NCBI GenBank assembly: GCA_016794565.1
Contig: JAEUHQ010000204.1
Span: 1-33,367, forward strand
Length of the DNA stretch: 33,367 nt
DNA from: Planctomycetota bacterium
Lineage (GTDB): Bacteria > Planctomycetota > UBA1135 > UBA2386
Direction: 5' to 3'
Positions 25,799 to 33,367 of this stretch are shown here, piece after piece. Made by a program: the position numbers and the translations under genes. The number at the start of each line of letters is the position of its first letter. Within the stretch, counting starts at the first letter, position 1. The notes below the pieces were generated by a model. It did no database searches. It worked only from the letters and a program-made list of their open reading frames with translations, and had not been told where the DNA came from.

Positions 25799-25803
25799 AG
25801 GAG
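25799..25803 (+). promoter_or_regulatory. Shine-Dalgarno (AGGAG) of the thioredoxin-like gene
   Basis: AGGAG lies six bases before the ATG at 25810 and fixes that start over in-frame codons further upstream. Confidence 0.65.
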
Positions 25804-25809
25804 CCCCCG

Positions 25810-26823
25810 ATGCGAATCGTCCCCGTTCTCGTGTTGTCCCTCTTGCTGTCCGGCTTGTCCGCGCAGGACACGGCGAAGGACCTGTTCGACAAGGCCGTCG
25901 CCGCGCAGAAGGAGTTGCGTGTCGGCGGTCGCCCCGACCGGAGCAAGGTCGATGCCTTCCAGAAGTCCGTGAAGGACTCGATCGCCGCGAACGCGACGAT
26001 GCTCGGCGAGGGCGACAACCTCTACTACCGCGCCCGGCTCGAGATCCTCGCCGGCGAACGCGACACGGGCGCCGCGACGTTGAAGGCGTTCCTCGCGACG
26101 AAGCCCGACACGGAGAACGGGCACGAAGGCCGCGTGATGGCGGCGCAGATGGCGATGGGGCAGGACGAGGCCGCCGCGCGCGAGATCCTCTCGCAGGTGA
26201 AGGCCGACAAGCTGACGGAGCCGACGAAGAAGATGTTCGAAGGCTTGCAGTCGCAGTTCAAAGCCGACGACACGCGCACCGGCCTGACTGGCAAGGCGCT
26301 GCCCGCGATCCCCGCGAACAAGGTCCTGAACGCCGCCGCCGACTGGAGCTTCGCGAGCACCAAGGGCAAGGTCGTGCTCGTCGACTTCTGGGCGACGTGG
26401 TGCCCGCCGTGCCGCGCCGTGATCCCCGGTCTCGTCGAGATGCAGGAGAAGCACGCGGCCGAAGGCCTGCAGGTCGTCGGCGTGACGCGCTACTACGGCT
26501 ACGGCATGGACTTCACCGCCGACAGCAAGCTGCCCCACGGCGGCAAGTCGGTCGGCGACCGCGATCCGGCGAAGAAGATCAGCGAGGCCGATGAGTTGAA
26601 GGTGAACGAGAATTTCGTCGCCGCCTTCAAGCTCAACTACCCCGTGGTGTTCACGGACACGAGCGTCGCCAAGGATGCGTTCGGCGTGACCGGCATCCCG
26701 ACGGTGTTCGTCGTCGGTCGCGACGGCAAGGTGGTCGGGAATGTCGTCGGCGGCGGCGAGAAGGCGCACGAAGAGCTGGAGAAGCTCGTCGCGTCCGCGC
26801 TCGCCGCGAAGGGTGCGCTCTGA
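25810..26823 (+). CDS. TlpA-like exported thioredoxin-family protein
   Basis: A 337-residue exported protein. It has a signal peptide (MRIVPVLVLSLLLSGLSAQ). Residues ~22-150 are helical, TPR-like, and end in a charged linker. The thioredoxin domain begins at ~158 (LTGKALPAIPA) with WATWCPPC, catalytic Cys C198 and C201, and the cis-Pro loop GVTGIPTVFVV near the end. It probably reduces or isomerises disulfides in the periplasm, perhaps in support of cytochrome c or other exported Cys proteins; the haem peroxidase and Cys-rich proteins in the window would be candidate clients, which is inference. The rlmN gene follows after 29 bp and may be co-transcribed. Confidence 0.9.
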   Translation: MRIVPVLVLSLLLSGLSAQDTAKDLFDKAVAAQKELRVGGRPDRSKVDAFQKSVKDSIAANATMLGEGDNLYYRARLEILAGERDTGAATLKAFLATKPDTENGHEGRVMAAQMAMGQDEAAAREILSQVKADKLTEPTKKMFEGLQSQFKADDTRTGLTGKALPAIPANKVLNAAADWSFASTKGKVVLVDFWATWCPPCRAVIPGLVEMQEKHAAEGLQVVGVTRYYGYGMDFTADSKLPHGGKSVGDRDPAKKISEADELKVNENFVAAFKLNYPVVFTDTSVAKDAFGVTGIPTVFVVGRDGKVVGNVVGGGEKAHEELEKLVASALAAKGAL

Positions 26824-26852
26824 TCGAGCCGGACGCGCCGCCTCGCTTCCGC

Positions 26853-27872
26853 ATGGACGAACCGACTCCGGCCGCTGTCGCGAACACCGGCCTCTCCGGG
26901 CTCGCGGCGGTGCTTCCCGCGCCGAAGGCGCTGCTCGCGCGGCGGATCGTCGCGTCTGGCCGTACGCCGAACGAGTTCGAGTTCGACCGGCAGGGCCTGC
27001 GTCTGTCTCCGGGCGAGGCCGCTGCGCTCGAGCAGTGGCTCGCGACCGGACTGTCGACGCGCGTGCTCGAGCAGGTGCGATCGGAGGACGGCACGGTGAA
27101 GCTGCTCGTCGGTCTGCACGACGGAAAGAAGATCGAGAGCGTCGCGATGCCCGTCGGCGCGTGCTGCGTGTCGACGCAGGTGGGCTGCGCGGTCGGGTGT
27201 CGTTTCTGCGCGTCGGGCCTGTTCGGCGTCGAGCGCAATCTGTCCACCGACGAGATCGTCGAGCAGGTCGTGCACGCCCGTCGCGTGATGCGCATCGACC
27301 GCATCGTGTTCATGGGGATGGGCGAGCCGTCGCACAACCTCGACAACGTGATGGGTGCCGTCGCGCGCATCCGCGACGAGGTGCTGATCTCGCCGCGGCG
27401 GCAGACGTTCTCGACCGTCGGCGGCGTGAAGCCGCTCGAACGCATGCGCACTTTCGAGGTGCGGCCGTGTCTCGCGCTGTCGCTGCACGTGGCCGACGAT
27501 GCCCGCCGTCGCGAACTGCTGCCACGCGCTCACAAGGACCCGCTGGCAGACATCGTCGCCGCGGCCGACGCGTACGGTCGCGATGTCGGCACGCCGGTGC
27601 AGTTCGAGTGGACACTGCTCGCCGGGGTCAACGACGGCGACGCCGACATGGACCAGCTGTGTTCGCTGCTGCGGGGCGTTCGCGGCTACGTGAACTTCAT
27701 CGTCTACAATCGCGTCGACGGCCTGCCGTTCGAGCCGCCGCCGCGCGATCGGATCGTGCAGATCGTGCGCGGCCTCAAGGCGCGCGGCGTCCTCGCCACG
27801 ATCCGCGATTCGTCGGGGCCCGACGCGCAGGCCGCATGCGGTCAGCTGCGCCTGCGCGACCGCGGCGTCTGA
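26853..27872 (+). CDS. rlmN: 23S rRNA/tRNA adenine-C2 methyltransferase RlmN
   Basis: A 339-residue radical SAM enzyme that methylates C2 of A2503 in 23S rRNA (and A37 in some tRNAs) in E. coli. The cluster is C112-x3-C116-x2-C119 (CAVGCRFC). C105, seven residues earlier in ACCVSTQVGC, and C329 in AACGQLRLR match the E. coli C118/C355 pair needed for the methyl transfer. GVERNLSTDEIVEQV and FMGMGEPSHNLDNV are further family marks. The N-terminus is shorter than the 384-residue E. coli protein by about 13 residues before the cluster. It follows the thioredoxin-like gene and ends one base from the convergent lipoprotein gene. Confidence 0.93.
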   Translation: MDEPTPAAVANTGLSGLAAVLPAPKALLARRIVASGRTPNEFEFDRQGLRLSPGEAAALEQWLATGLSTRVLEQVRSEDGTVKLLVGLHDGKKIESVAMPVGACCVSTQVGCAVGCRFCASGLFGVERNLSTDEIVEQVVHARRVMRIDRIVFMGMGEPSHNLDNVMGAVARIRDEVLISPRRQTFSTVGGVKPLERMRTFEVRPCLALSLHVADDARRRELLPRAHKDPLADIVAAADAYGRDVGTPVQFEWTLLAGVNDGDADMDQLCSLLRGVRGYVNFIVYNRVDGLPFEPPPRDRIVQIVRGLKARGVLATIRDSSGPDAQAACGQLRLRDRGV

Positions 27873-27873
27873 G

Positions 27874-28956
27874 TCACTTCGTCTCCGCCGCCGCTTCGCT
27901 CGCCTGTTCGGGCTTGCTGGCGGTCCGCAGCGCGGCGAGTGCCGGCGGCAGCACCGCATCGCGACCGCGGAAGGCCGCGAAGCGCCGTTCGAGTTCCGCG
28001 GCGCCGATCTTCTCCTCGATCGCCTCGCCCTTCGCGCGCAACGCCGTGAGCAGGGCGTCGTGGTAGAGGCCGTCGCCGGCCTTGCGGACCACGAGTCGAT
28101 CGGCGCCCTTCACCCCGAGCGCGACGCGCGTCAGGTCCTCTTCGCGCACGAACGACCAGTCGTTGTCCCAGAAGAAGCGCAGGGACGCCGCGTCGTGCAC
28201 GGCGTCCTTCACCTTGGCTCCCTCGATCGCGACCTTGTTCGGATCCGCGGTGGTGTCCATGCGGTCACCGTCCGCGGCGCGGCGCTCGTCGACGGCGACT
28301 CGGCGCACCATCTCGCGTGGCGCATTCTCGAGGAAGTACTGCTCGAGCCGCTGCTTCAACCAGGCGTGGTCCGCGGCGGAGCACGGCAGGCGCACCTCGA
28401 TCCGGCCCGGCTCGATCTGCAAGAGCCGACTCCCCGAGCGGAGGAACTCGCGCAGAGCCTCCTTCGTGTCGTCGTCGAAGCTGCGTACGGTGCCACCTTC
28501 GCGGATGGGCTCGCTCATCGCGACCTGGGCGCCGAGTTCGAGGATGGTGTTCAGCTTCTGCGCGAACGCTCTGGCCTCGCGGATGCGCACGAACTGGTGG
28601 CCGCACAGCACGCCCTTCTCGTCCGTGAAGAGCGCACCGTTCTCGACGTCGACGTGGTTCGCGAGGGCCTGCACGGGTCCCTTGAGCTTCCCCGCGAGGT
28701 CGAAGCTGAAGGGGTAGTTGCACCAGAAGTAGAAGACGCCGCGGTCGCGCACCTTCGCGAGGTCCTCGAGCGCCTTCTCCATCGGCCTGTCGGTGGACCC
28801 GCTCCCCGACTCGACGAAGAGGCCGCGGTAGACCAGGTGGATGTCGATGCGGTCCGCCTTCGCGTCGTAGACGACCGTCACGTCCTGCGCATCGAACTCG
28901 AGGCAGCCGCCGAGAAGCAGGAAGAGGAGGGCGAGGAGGAGTGATCTCGTGTACAT
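27874..28956 (-). CDS. Unrecognised lipoprotein
   Basis: A 360-residue protein with a lipoprotein signal (MYTRSLLLALLFLLLGGC, C18 in LGGC). I do not recognise the mature part. It starts with a strand-rich section (DVTVVYDAKADRIDIHLVYR), has FYFWCNYPFSFDL and a central helix-rich section with many charged residues (EEKIGAAELERRFAAFRGRD near the end). Only two cysteines besides the lipidated one sit in the middle region. It lies 81 bp downstream of the PPC protein gene on the same strand and may be co-transcribed or separated by the hairpin between them. Confidence 0.75.
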   Translation of the reverse strand: MYTRSLLLALLFLLLGGCLEFDAQDVTVVYDAKADRIDIHLVYRGLFVESGSGSTDRPMEKALEDLAKVRDRGVFYFWCNYPFSFDLAGKLKGPVQALANHVDVENGALFTDEKGVLCGHQFVRIREARAFAQKLNTILELGAQVAMSEPIREGGTVRSFDDDTKEALREFLRSGSRLLQIEPGRIEVRLPCSAADHAWLKQRLEQYFLENAPREMVRRVAVDERRAADGDRMDTTADPNKVAIEGAKVKDAVHDAASLRFFWDNDWSFVREEDLTRVALGVKGADRLVVRKAGDGLYHDALLTALRAKGEAIEEKIGAAELERRFAAFRGRDAVLPPALAALRTASKPEQASEAAAETK

Positions 28957-28958
28957 GC

Positions 28959-29006
28959 GTGAGCCCCTGCGGGCCGCTCATGAGAGCGCGCGCCGAAAGG
29001 GCTCAC
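28959..29006 (-). terminator. Inverted repeat between PPC-protein and lipoprotein genes
   Basis: gtgagccc at 28959-28966 pairs exactly with gggctcac at 28999-29006, with a 32-base spacer that itself contains a short gctc/gagc pair. It lies just after the PPC-protein stop on the minus strand and just before the lipoprotein ATG. A weak terminator or leader structure is possible; there is no T run. Confidence 0.35.
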
Positions 29007-29037
29007 AAGGTGGTCGCGTGGCCCTGTCCGGACCGGA

Positions 29038-30747
29038 TCAGAACGGACGGTCGCCGAGCACGTAGCTCGCGTCGTTCGACACCGAGAACCCGAACGGGTT
29101 CAGCGTCGGGTCGAAGCAGGCTGCCTGCTGGTAGATCTTCAGCCCGATGTCGCCGACGACGTACGGGAAGACCAGCGTGAGTTCGCCGTTGCCGGTCGCA
29201 TCGGTGAGGCCGGCGAACAGCACGTCCGGCGCGACGCGCAGCGCGCAGTCGGTCGGCACGCCGAGCGAGTCGAGGCCGCCGGTGCCGAGCGAGAAGGGCG
29301 GGATCGCGGTGACGCTGAGCACGTAGATCGCGAACGAGCTCGGCAGCGCGCGCTCGAGCCGCGTCACGAACGTCGAGCCGAACGCGGCGGTCTCGCCGGA
29401 GAGGTTGCCGAACAGCGGGCGCTGGCCGTTGCTGCCGATGCACGCGTTGGTCGACGCCGGCTCCATGCGCGTCGTGGCGCTGACGTAGAGCGGCGTGCAG
29501 CCGCCGGTTCGCAGCAGGTAGTCGCCCGTCGTCAGCGTCGTTGCGCCCGCGATCTGCAGGAAGTAGATGCCGGCCCGCTCAATCGTGAAGACGAGGCGTC
29601 CGTGCGTCGTGGCACCGCCGCTCGCCGATGCGAGCGACACCGTGCCCGTGCTGTCCCAGAGGCGCAGCGTCGAGCCCGCGAGCGGCGTCCCGTTCGTCGG
29701 GTCGCCCTCGGCCATGGCGCCGATCGTGGTCGGGCCGCCGACCGCGAACATCCACCAGTCGATGCCGTTGCCGGTGCTACCCGTGGTGTTGCCCTGCAGG
29801 GTGGCGCCGAGGCCGAACACACCCGCCGGCGTGAGCACGTTGTCGTTCGGCTCGGGTGCCTCCGGCAGCGGGGGCGTCACGGGGCATTCGATCACGGCCG
29901 TGCGCAGCGAGTAGAAGCCGGTCTTCACGTAGTCCCACGGCGCCGTTCCGACGGCCGCGCTGCCGGCGCGAACGCTGATCGCATACGTGCCGGGCGCGAG
30001 GATGCCGGTGTGCGAGAGGGTCGTGACGCGATGGCTGGCCGAGTTCGTCGCGTCGCTCGCGGACAGCGGGCTCCAGGACCCGGGGCTCCCCGTGTAGAAG
30101 CGCAGCCCCATGTTGTCGAGCTGTGGCGCCGGGCCGTCGTCCCAGCTCACCGCCTGCACGATGCCCGGCACGGCGAGCGTGAACATCCAGAAGTCCTCGT
30201 CACCGCTCGTGAGTTCCCCGACGAGCGTGTCGCCCGGCGTGAAGGTCGACGGAGTCGGCGACGCGGCGTCGTTCGGCTCGGGCCCCTCGCCGGCGCTGAT
30301 GATCGCCGCGGGCAGCACGTAGAAGTCGAGGTCGTATCCCGCCGGGACGGTGCCCGACTTGATGCCGACGCGCGCGGTGTAGCTGCCCGCGGGCAGTGTG
30401 ACGCCGCAGTCGGCCAGGGTGCCGACGGCGCCGTCGTTCCACGCGAGGCGCACCGTGCCGGTCGCGTCGTAGATCGCGATCCGGTTGTCGCGGCTCACAC
30501 CGAGAGAGAGCGTTCCCGACGCGACGGTGTGCACGTGCACCTGGCCGGTTGCCGCGAGGGTGAACGAGTACCAGTCTTCGTCGGCGAGGGACGAGTAGCT
30601 GGCAACGACGTGCTGACCGGCCACGATCGGCATCGCCGTCGGGGCAGTGTCGTTCGGCTCGACTTCGTTGACCTTCTGGGCGGCGAGGGAAGTCGCGAGT
30701 CCGCACACGAGAGCAGCGGCGGTGGAGAGTCGGGTCAGATGGCGCAT
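29038..30747 (-). CDS. Exported protein with three PPC-type domains and shared C-terminal module
   Basis: A 569-residue secreted protein of unknown role. The ATG at 30747 gives a signal peptide (LSTAAALVCGLATSLAAQ). Three beta units each open with an EPND motif: EVEPNDTAP (~28), GPEPNDAAS (~155) and APEPNDNVL (~298). Each carries the DWYSFTL / DFWMFTL / DWWMFAV strand and ends in a GxYxxxV/I strand, the pattern of bacterial pre-peptidase C-terminal (PPC) domains. There is no peptidase domain. The last ~80 residues (GVPTDCALRV...SNDASYVLG) match the C-terminal module of two other exported proteins in the window. It probably binds sugar or cell-surface material; that is inference. It is divergent from the hydrolase-like gene. 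Confidence 0.85.
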   Translation of the reverse strand: MRHLTRLSTAAALVCGLATSLAAQKVNEVEPNDTAPTAMPIVAGQHVVASYSSLADEDWYSFTLAATGQVHVHTVASGTLSLGVSRDNRIAIYDATGTVRLAWNDGAVGTLADCGVTLPAGSYTARVGIKSGTVPAGYDLDFYVLPAAIISAGEGPEPNDAASPTPSTFTPGDTLVGELTSGDEDFWMFTLAVPGIVQAVSWDDGPAPQLDNMGLRFYTGSPGSWSPLSASDATNSASHRVTTLSHTGILAPGTYAISVRAGSAAVGTAPWDYVKTGFYSLRTAVIECPVTPPLPEAPEPNDNVLTPAGVFGLGATLQGNTTGSTGNGIDWWMFAVGGPTTIGAMAEGDPTNGTPLAGSTLRLWDSTGTVSLASASGGATTHGRLVFTIERAGIYFLQIAGATTLTTGDYLLRTGGCTPLYVSATTRMEPASTNACIGSNGQRPLFGNLSGETAAFGSTFVTRLERALPSSFAIYVLSVTAIPPFSLGTGGLDSLGVPTDCALRVAPDVLFAGLTDATGNGELTLVFPYVVGDIGLKIYQQAACFDPTLNPFGFSVSNDASYVLGDRPF

Positions 30748-30843
30748 GTGAGGGGGAAGGCTCGGGGAAAGTGCGGCCGGGCACGCTTGGGCGACGCCCG
30801 GCCCGGGTCCGCAAGGGCGACGTTTCCGGCCGTGGAGCCGGCC

Positions 30844-30855
30844 ATTCCCGGGAAT
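30844..30855. repeat. Perfect 12-bp palindrome in divergent intergenic region
   Basis: attcccgggaat is flanked by a second inverted pair (gccggcc at 30837-30843 and ggccggc at 30859-30865). The nested symmetry lies between two divergent promoters and is a plausible regulator site; no known box is matched. Confidence 0.4.
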
Positions 30856-30956
30856 CCGGGCCGGCGAGTCCGCCCGACCCGAACGGAAGCTCGCTGCGCC
30901 GGGGCGGCCGAGCGGTTGGCCTGACCACGGTTGCCGCGTCACGCTCGGGCGAGCAC

Positions 30957-30989
30957 GGGGATGGGACGGCGGGCGAGTTGCCCATCCCC
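30957..30989 (+). promoter_or_regulatory. 9-bp stem hairpin in leader of hydrolase-like gene
   Basis: ggggatggg (30957-30965) pairs perfectly with cccatcccc (30981-30989) across a 15-base loop. It ends 17 bases before the ATG at 31007, so if transcribed it would sit directly before the translation start and could limit ribosome access. Confidence 0.45.
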
Positions 30990-31006
30990 CGACCCAGGTC
31001 CGACCC

Positions 31007-33157
31007 ATGCGCACCTTCCTTCTCCTGCTCGCCGCCGCGTTCGCGGCACTTCTCCCAGCCCAGGACGACCGCGACCGCACCACGCCGGTGGAGTCGCAGT
31101 GGCTGACCTCCCGGACGGAGAACGACTTGTTGGCCCTGCAGGGCGACGGCTGGCGGTTCACCGACATCGAGGTCACCTCGACGTTCCCCCTCTCCTTCGC
31201 GGTCGCAATGGTGAAGAACACCGGTGCCTACGCGAAGACGTGGGCCTACCGCAGCGCGGCGACGCCAGCGGACCTGTCGGCACTGGTGGCCCAGGGCATG
31301 CGGATCGTCGATCTCCAGCCGTATTCGGCGCTCGCCGGGCTCAGGTTCGCGGCAGTGCTGGTCGCGAATGTCGGAGCCGACGCGAAGACCTGGTGGTGGT
31401 GGTACGACCAGACGAGCACGCAGGTCGATGCGAACATCGCAGCCGTCAACGGCCGCCTCACGTCGTTCAAGCGCTACACCGACAACGGTCAGAGCCGGTT
31501 CGCGACGGTGGTGGTCTCGAACACCGGATCCGACTATCGCCCCTGGGCCTACCTCTACGCGTCGACGTCGGCCGCTCTCAACCAGTTCGCCGCGCAGAAC
31601 ACCGCGCGTGTCTACGGCATCGAGCGAGTCGCGGACGACAGCTACGACGTGATCCTGATCGACAACCAGCAAGCGCTCGGGCACTGGTTCTACTACGAGC
31701 AGTCGACCTTCGCCGCCCAGCAGCTGCTCGAGCAGAACCTCGGGCGCGTCGTGGACGTCTCGGTGTACACGGTCGGCACGTTCCCGCTGCAGTTCACGCG
31801 GTGCTGCATCGCGATGCTCGACAAGGCCAACCCGCTCGAGAACACCGCACGGCAGGCGTTCTACGGCGCCGCCTCGGGCGGCCTCGGGCAGTACGGCTTC
31901 TTCCTGAAGCAGGTGAACGGACCGGTGCTGGCCCAGATGCGCGCCGACAGCGTGTTCGAGCCGGGCGACACGATGAAGACGCTCTACCACGTGCACGTGA
32001 TGCGGCGTGTGGCGCAAGGCACCGCATCGTTGAGCACGCTGCACAACAAGCCGACGTCGTGCGGCGTGCCAGGTTCTGGTCAGAGCTACGGCACGTCGCT
32101 GACGCAGATGATGACGAACAACGACGACATGGCCACGCTCGCGCTGTCGCAGACGTTCGGCGTCTCGTTCATCCAAGGAACCGCCGATGCGCTCGGGATG
32201 ACGAGCACCAACATCAACTACACGATCGGCTGCGCCGGGCCGGCGCCGATCAACGAGATGACGCTGCGCGATCTTTCGACGCTGCACGAGCAGGTCGCGA
32301 ACGGGTATCTCGCCGGCGGTCTGGTCAACGTGCGGCCGACGTTCTACGCGCTGATGCAGGAGAGTCTGGCGTTCCCGACCTGGGGGACGTCGGACCTCGA
32401 CGATCGCATCGACATCTACGCGCTGGTCACCGGGATGTCGGTGGCTGCCCGAGACGTGTTCAAGAGCAAGCTGAAGATCGCCTACAAGCACGGCGATGCG
32501 CTGTGGTTGCAGGGCAGCACGGTGCTCTACGCGTACTCCGAAGGTGGATGGATGTCGGTGCCGTTCCGCGCGAGCAACGGCCTGCTGGCGCCGAAGGAGT
32601 ACACGTTCGGTGCCTTCGACCACGCGTTCTCAGCCCAACCGACTTCGGGTCGCAACGCGATGTGCAACGCGGAACTCGAACTCGTCTGGGACCGCGTGAA
32701 GGCTGCGATGGACACGTGGGACGACTACACGGCCGGCTCGATCACGCCGCTCGGCGGCGCGGGGTGTCCTGGTTCGGCTGGCGTGCCGGTGCAGACCGTG
32801 GGCGGGCAGCCGGACCTCGAAGAGACCGTTCTCTACACGATCGAATCGGCGCCCGCGTCGGCGATCGCGATCGCCGTCTTCGGCTTCTCGAGCACGTCGT
32901 GGGCCGGCGCGCCGTTGCCCGCGGATCTGGCGCCGATCGGCGCACCGGGGTGCATCCTGCGCACGGAGCCGTCGCTGATGCTGGCCGCCGTGACGGGCGG
33001 AACGGGCGTCGCGCGACTGCCGATCGTGATCGGCACGGATCCGGCGACCATCGGCACCGTGTGGTATTCGCAGTTCCTCGTGCTCGATCCGCCGGCGAAC
33101 GCGTTCGGCGCGACGCTGAGCAACGCGCTGCGCACGCGGGTCGGCGGTTCGGACTGA
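31007..33157 (+). CDS. Exported BTRD1-repeat, beta-lactamase-like (polyglycine hydrolase-type) protein, shared C-terminal module
   Basis: A 716-residue secreted protein with signal peptide (MRTFLLLLAAAFAALLPAQ). Residues ~32-270 hold five ~45-residue repeats with marks such as SFAVAMVKNTG, RFAAVLVANVG and SRFATVVVSNTG, each followed by a W-rich strand (TWWWWYDQ): the BTRD1 repeat pattern seen in polyglycine hydrolases. The following domain (~275-540) has a class A beta-lactamase order of motifs, but altered: D321-T-M-K324 where S-x-x-K is expected, N372-D-D374 where S-D-N is expected, and K494-H-G496 for K-T-G. So catalysis may be lost or changed. Residues ~640-716 (GAPGCILRT...SNALRTRVG) form the shared C-terminal module. 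Family assignment is from pattern memory, not a search. Confidence 0.8.
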   Translation: MRTFLLLLAAAFAALLPAQDDRDRTTPVESQWLTSRTENDLLALQGDGWRFTDIEVTSTFPLSFAVAMVKNTGAYAKTWAYRSAATPADLSALVAQGMRIVDLQPYSALAGLRFAAVLVANVGADAKTWWWWYDQTSTQVDANIAAVNGRLTSFKRYTDNGQSRFATVVVSNTGSDYRPWAYLYASTSAALNQFAAQNTARVYGIERVADDSYDVILIDNQQALGHWFYYEQSTFAAQQLLEQNLGRVVDVSVYTVGTFPLQFTRCCIAMLDKANPLENTARQAFYGAASGGLGQYGFFLKQVNGPVLAQMRADSVFEPGDTMKTLYHVHVMRRVAQGTASLSTLHNKPTSCGVPGSGQSYGTSLTQMMTNNDDMATLALSQTFGVSFIQGTADALGMTSTNINYTIGCAGPAPINEMTLRDLSTLHEQVANGYLAGGLVNVRPTFYALMQESLAFPTWGTSDLDDRIDIYALVTGMSVAARDVFKSKLKIAYKHGDALWLQGSTVLYAYSEGGWMSVPFRASNGLLAPKEYTFGAFDHAFSAQPTSGRNAMCNAELELVWDRVKAAMDTWDDYTAGSITPLGGAGCPGSAGVPVQTVGGQPDLEETVLYTIESAPASAIAIAVFGFSSTSWAGAPLPADLAPIGAPGCILRTEPSLMLAAVTGGTGVARLPIVIGTDPATIGTVWYSQFLVLDPPANAFGATLSNALRTRVGGSD

Positions 33158-33221
33158 CGCCGGGCCCCGGACGGGGAAGGCGCCGATCGCCGTAACGCGG
33201 CGACGGCTTCACCGATGGTTC

Positions 33222-33244
33222 GATGCCGGCATCGCGCCGGCATC
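33222..33244. terminator. Hairpin between convergent genes
   Basis: gatgccggc, loop atcgc, gccggcatc: a perfect 9-bp stem between the hydrolase-like stop (33157) and the minus-strand sigma stop (33289-33291). It could end both transcripts, since it is symmetrical and has no T tract on either strand. Confidence 0.6.
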
Positions 33245-33288
33245 CGGCGATGACGAACCTCTGCAGTGACCGGCGACCGACCTCGAGC

Positions 33289-33367
33289 CTATCCGTCGTC
33301 GTCGCCGAGCAGTTCGGTCAGGCGCGCCATGGCGCGGAACAGCATCGCGCGCACCGCGCCCTCGTTC
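33289..33367 (-). CDS. C-terminal end of a sigma factor, cut by window end
   Basis: Only the last 25 residues are present, ending NEGAVRAMLFRAMARLTELL-GDDDG and a TAG at 33289-33291. EGAVRxxLFRAxARLxELL is the recognition helix of sigma-70 region 4.2, as in ECF sigma factors, so this is the tail of a sigma factor gene entering from the right. It ends 131 bp from the hydrolase-like gene. Nothing more can be said without the rest of the gene. Confidence 0.7.
   Translation of the reverse strand, partial: NEGAVRAMLFRAMARLTELLGDDDG

Noticed and set aside
30931..33195. Long plus-strand frame overlapping the hydrolase-like gene
   Set aside because: It is rich in Arg with no repeats or motifs; the frame from 31007 has a signal peptide and ordered repeats.
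1..33367. CRISPR, insertion sequence, prophage or toxin-antitoxin system
   Set aside because: No regularly spaced repeats, transposase, integrase or terminal repeats were seen on either strand.

Overview
The window is about 33 kb of very GC-rich bacterial DNA. It carries roughly 21 complete genes and two genes cut by its ends, with no rRNA, tRNA, CRISPR array or insertion sequence that I can see. The gene content points to a planctomycete or close relative in the PVC group. The evidence is an ECF-type sigma factor fused to a membrane anchor and a large extracytoplasmic domain, a stand-alone SWIB-domain protein, large secreted proteins with PPC-type beta domains, a shared C-terminal module on several exported proteins, weak or absent Shine-Dalgarno sequences and a split acyl-CoA carboxylase alpha chain. 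This is inference from content; I could not run a phylogeny.

Region 1 (1-8799) is a glycan or surface-saccharide locus. It holds the tail of a GT4 glycosyltransferase, two full GT4 glycosyltransferases and an NAD-dependent sugar epimerase/dehydratase, all rightward and translationally coupled or closely spaced. A convergent radical SAM/SPASM enzyme follows, then a divergently transcribed flavin-dependent halogenase-like oxidoreductase and a leftward GT2 (rhamnosyltransferase-like) gene. A flavin enzyme and a radical SAM enzyme between sugar-transfer genes suggest a modified glycan or glycosylated metabolite. This is the most likely place for an undescribed pathway.

Region 2 (8938-17332) holds NADP isocitrate dehydrogenase (icd), the sigma-factor/membrane fusion, a secreted M36 (fungalysin-type) metallopeptidase, a di-haem cytochrome c peroxidase lipoprotein and a SWIB protein.

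Region 3 (17455-21851) holds a coupled pair: a small four-helix membrane protein and a 1119-residue exported gluzincin-like metallopeptidase with extra C-terminal domains. About 560 bp without a convincing gene follow, containing two strong inverted repeats.

Region 4 (21852-28956) is mostly housekeeping: split biotin carboxylase and biotin carrier genes of an acyl-CoA carboxylase, yjdF, a DinB/YfiT-type protein, a SnoaL-like lipoprotein, a TlpA-like thioredoxin, rlmN and an unrecognised lipoprotein.

Region 5 (29038-33367) holds two large exported proteins transcribed divergently. One is a triple PPC-repeat protein. The other has BTRD1-type tandem repeats and a beta-lactamase-like domain resembling polyglycine hydrolases, with altered catalytic motifs. 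The window closes with the tail of another sigma factor on the minus strand. Three exported proteins (M36 peptidase, PPC protein, hydrolase-like protein) end in the same kind of short C-terminal beta module, which may be a sorting or anchoring domain. Seven convergent gene pairs are almost touching or overlap, so the genome is very compact at 3' ends.
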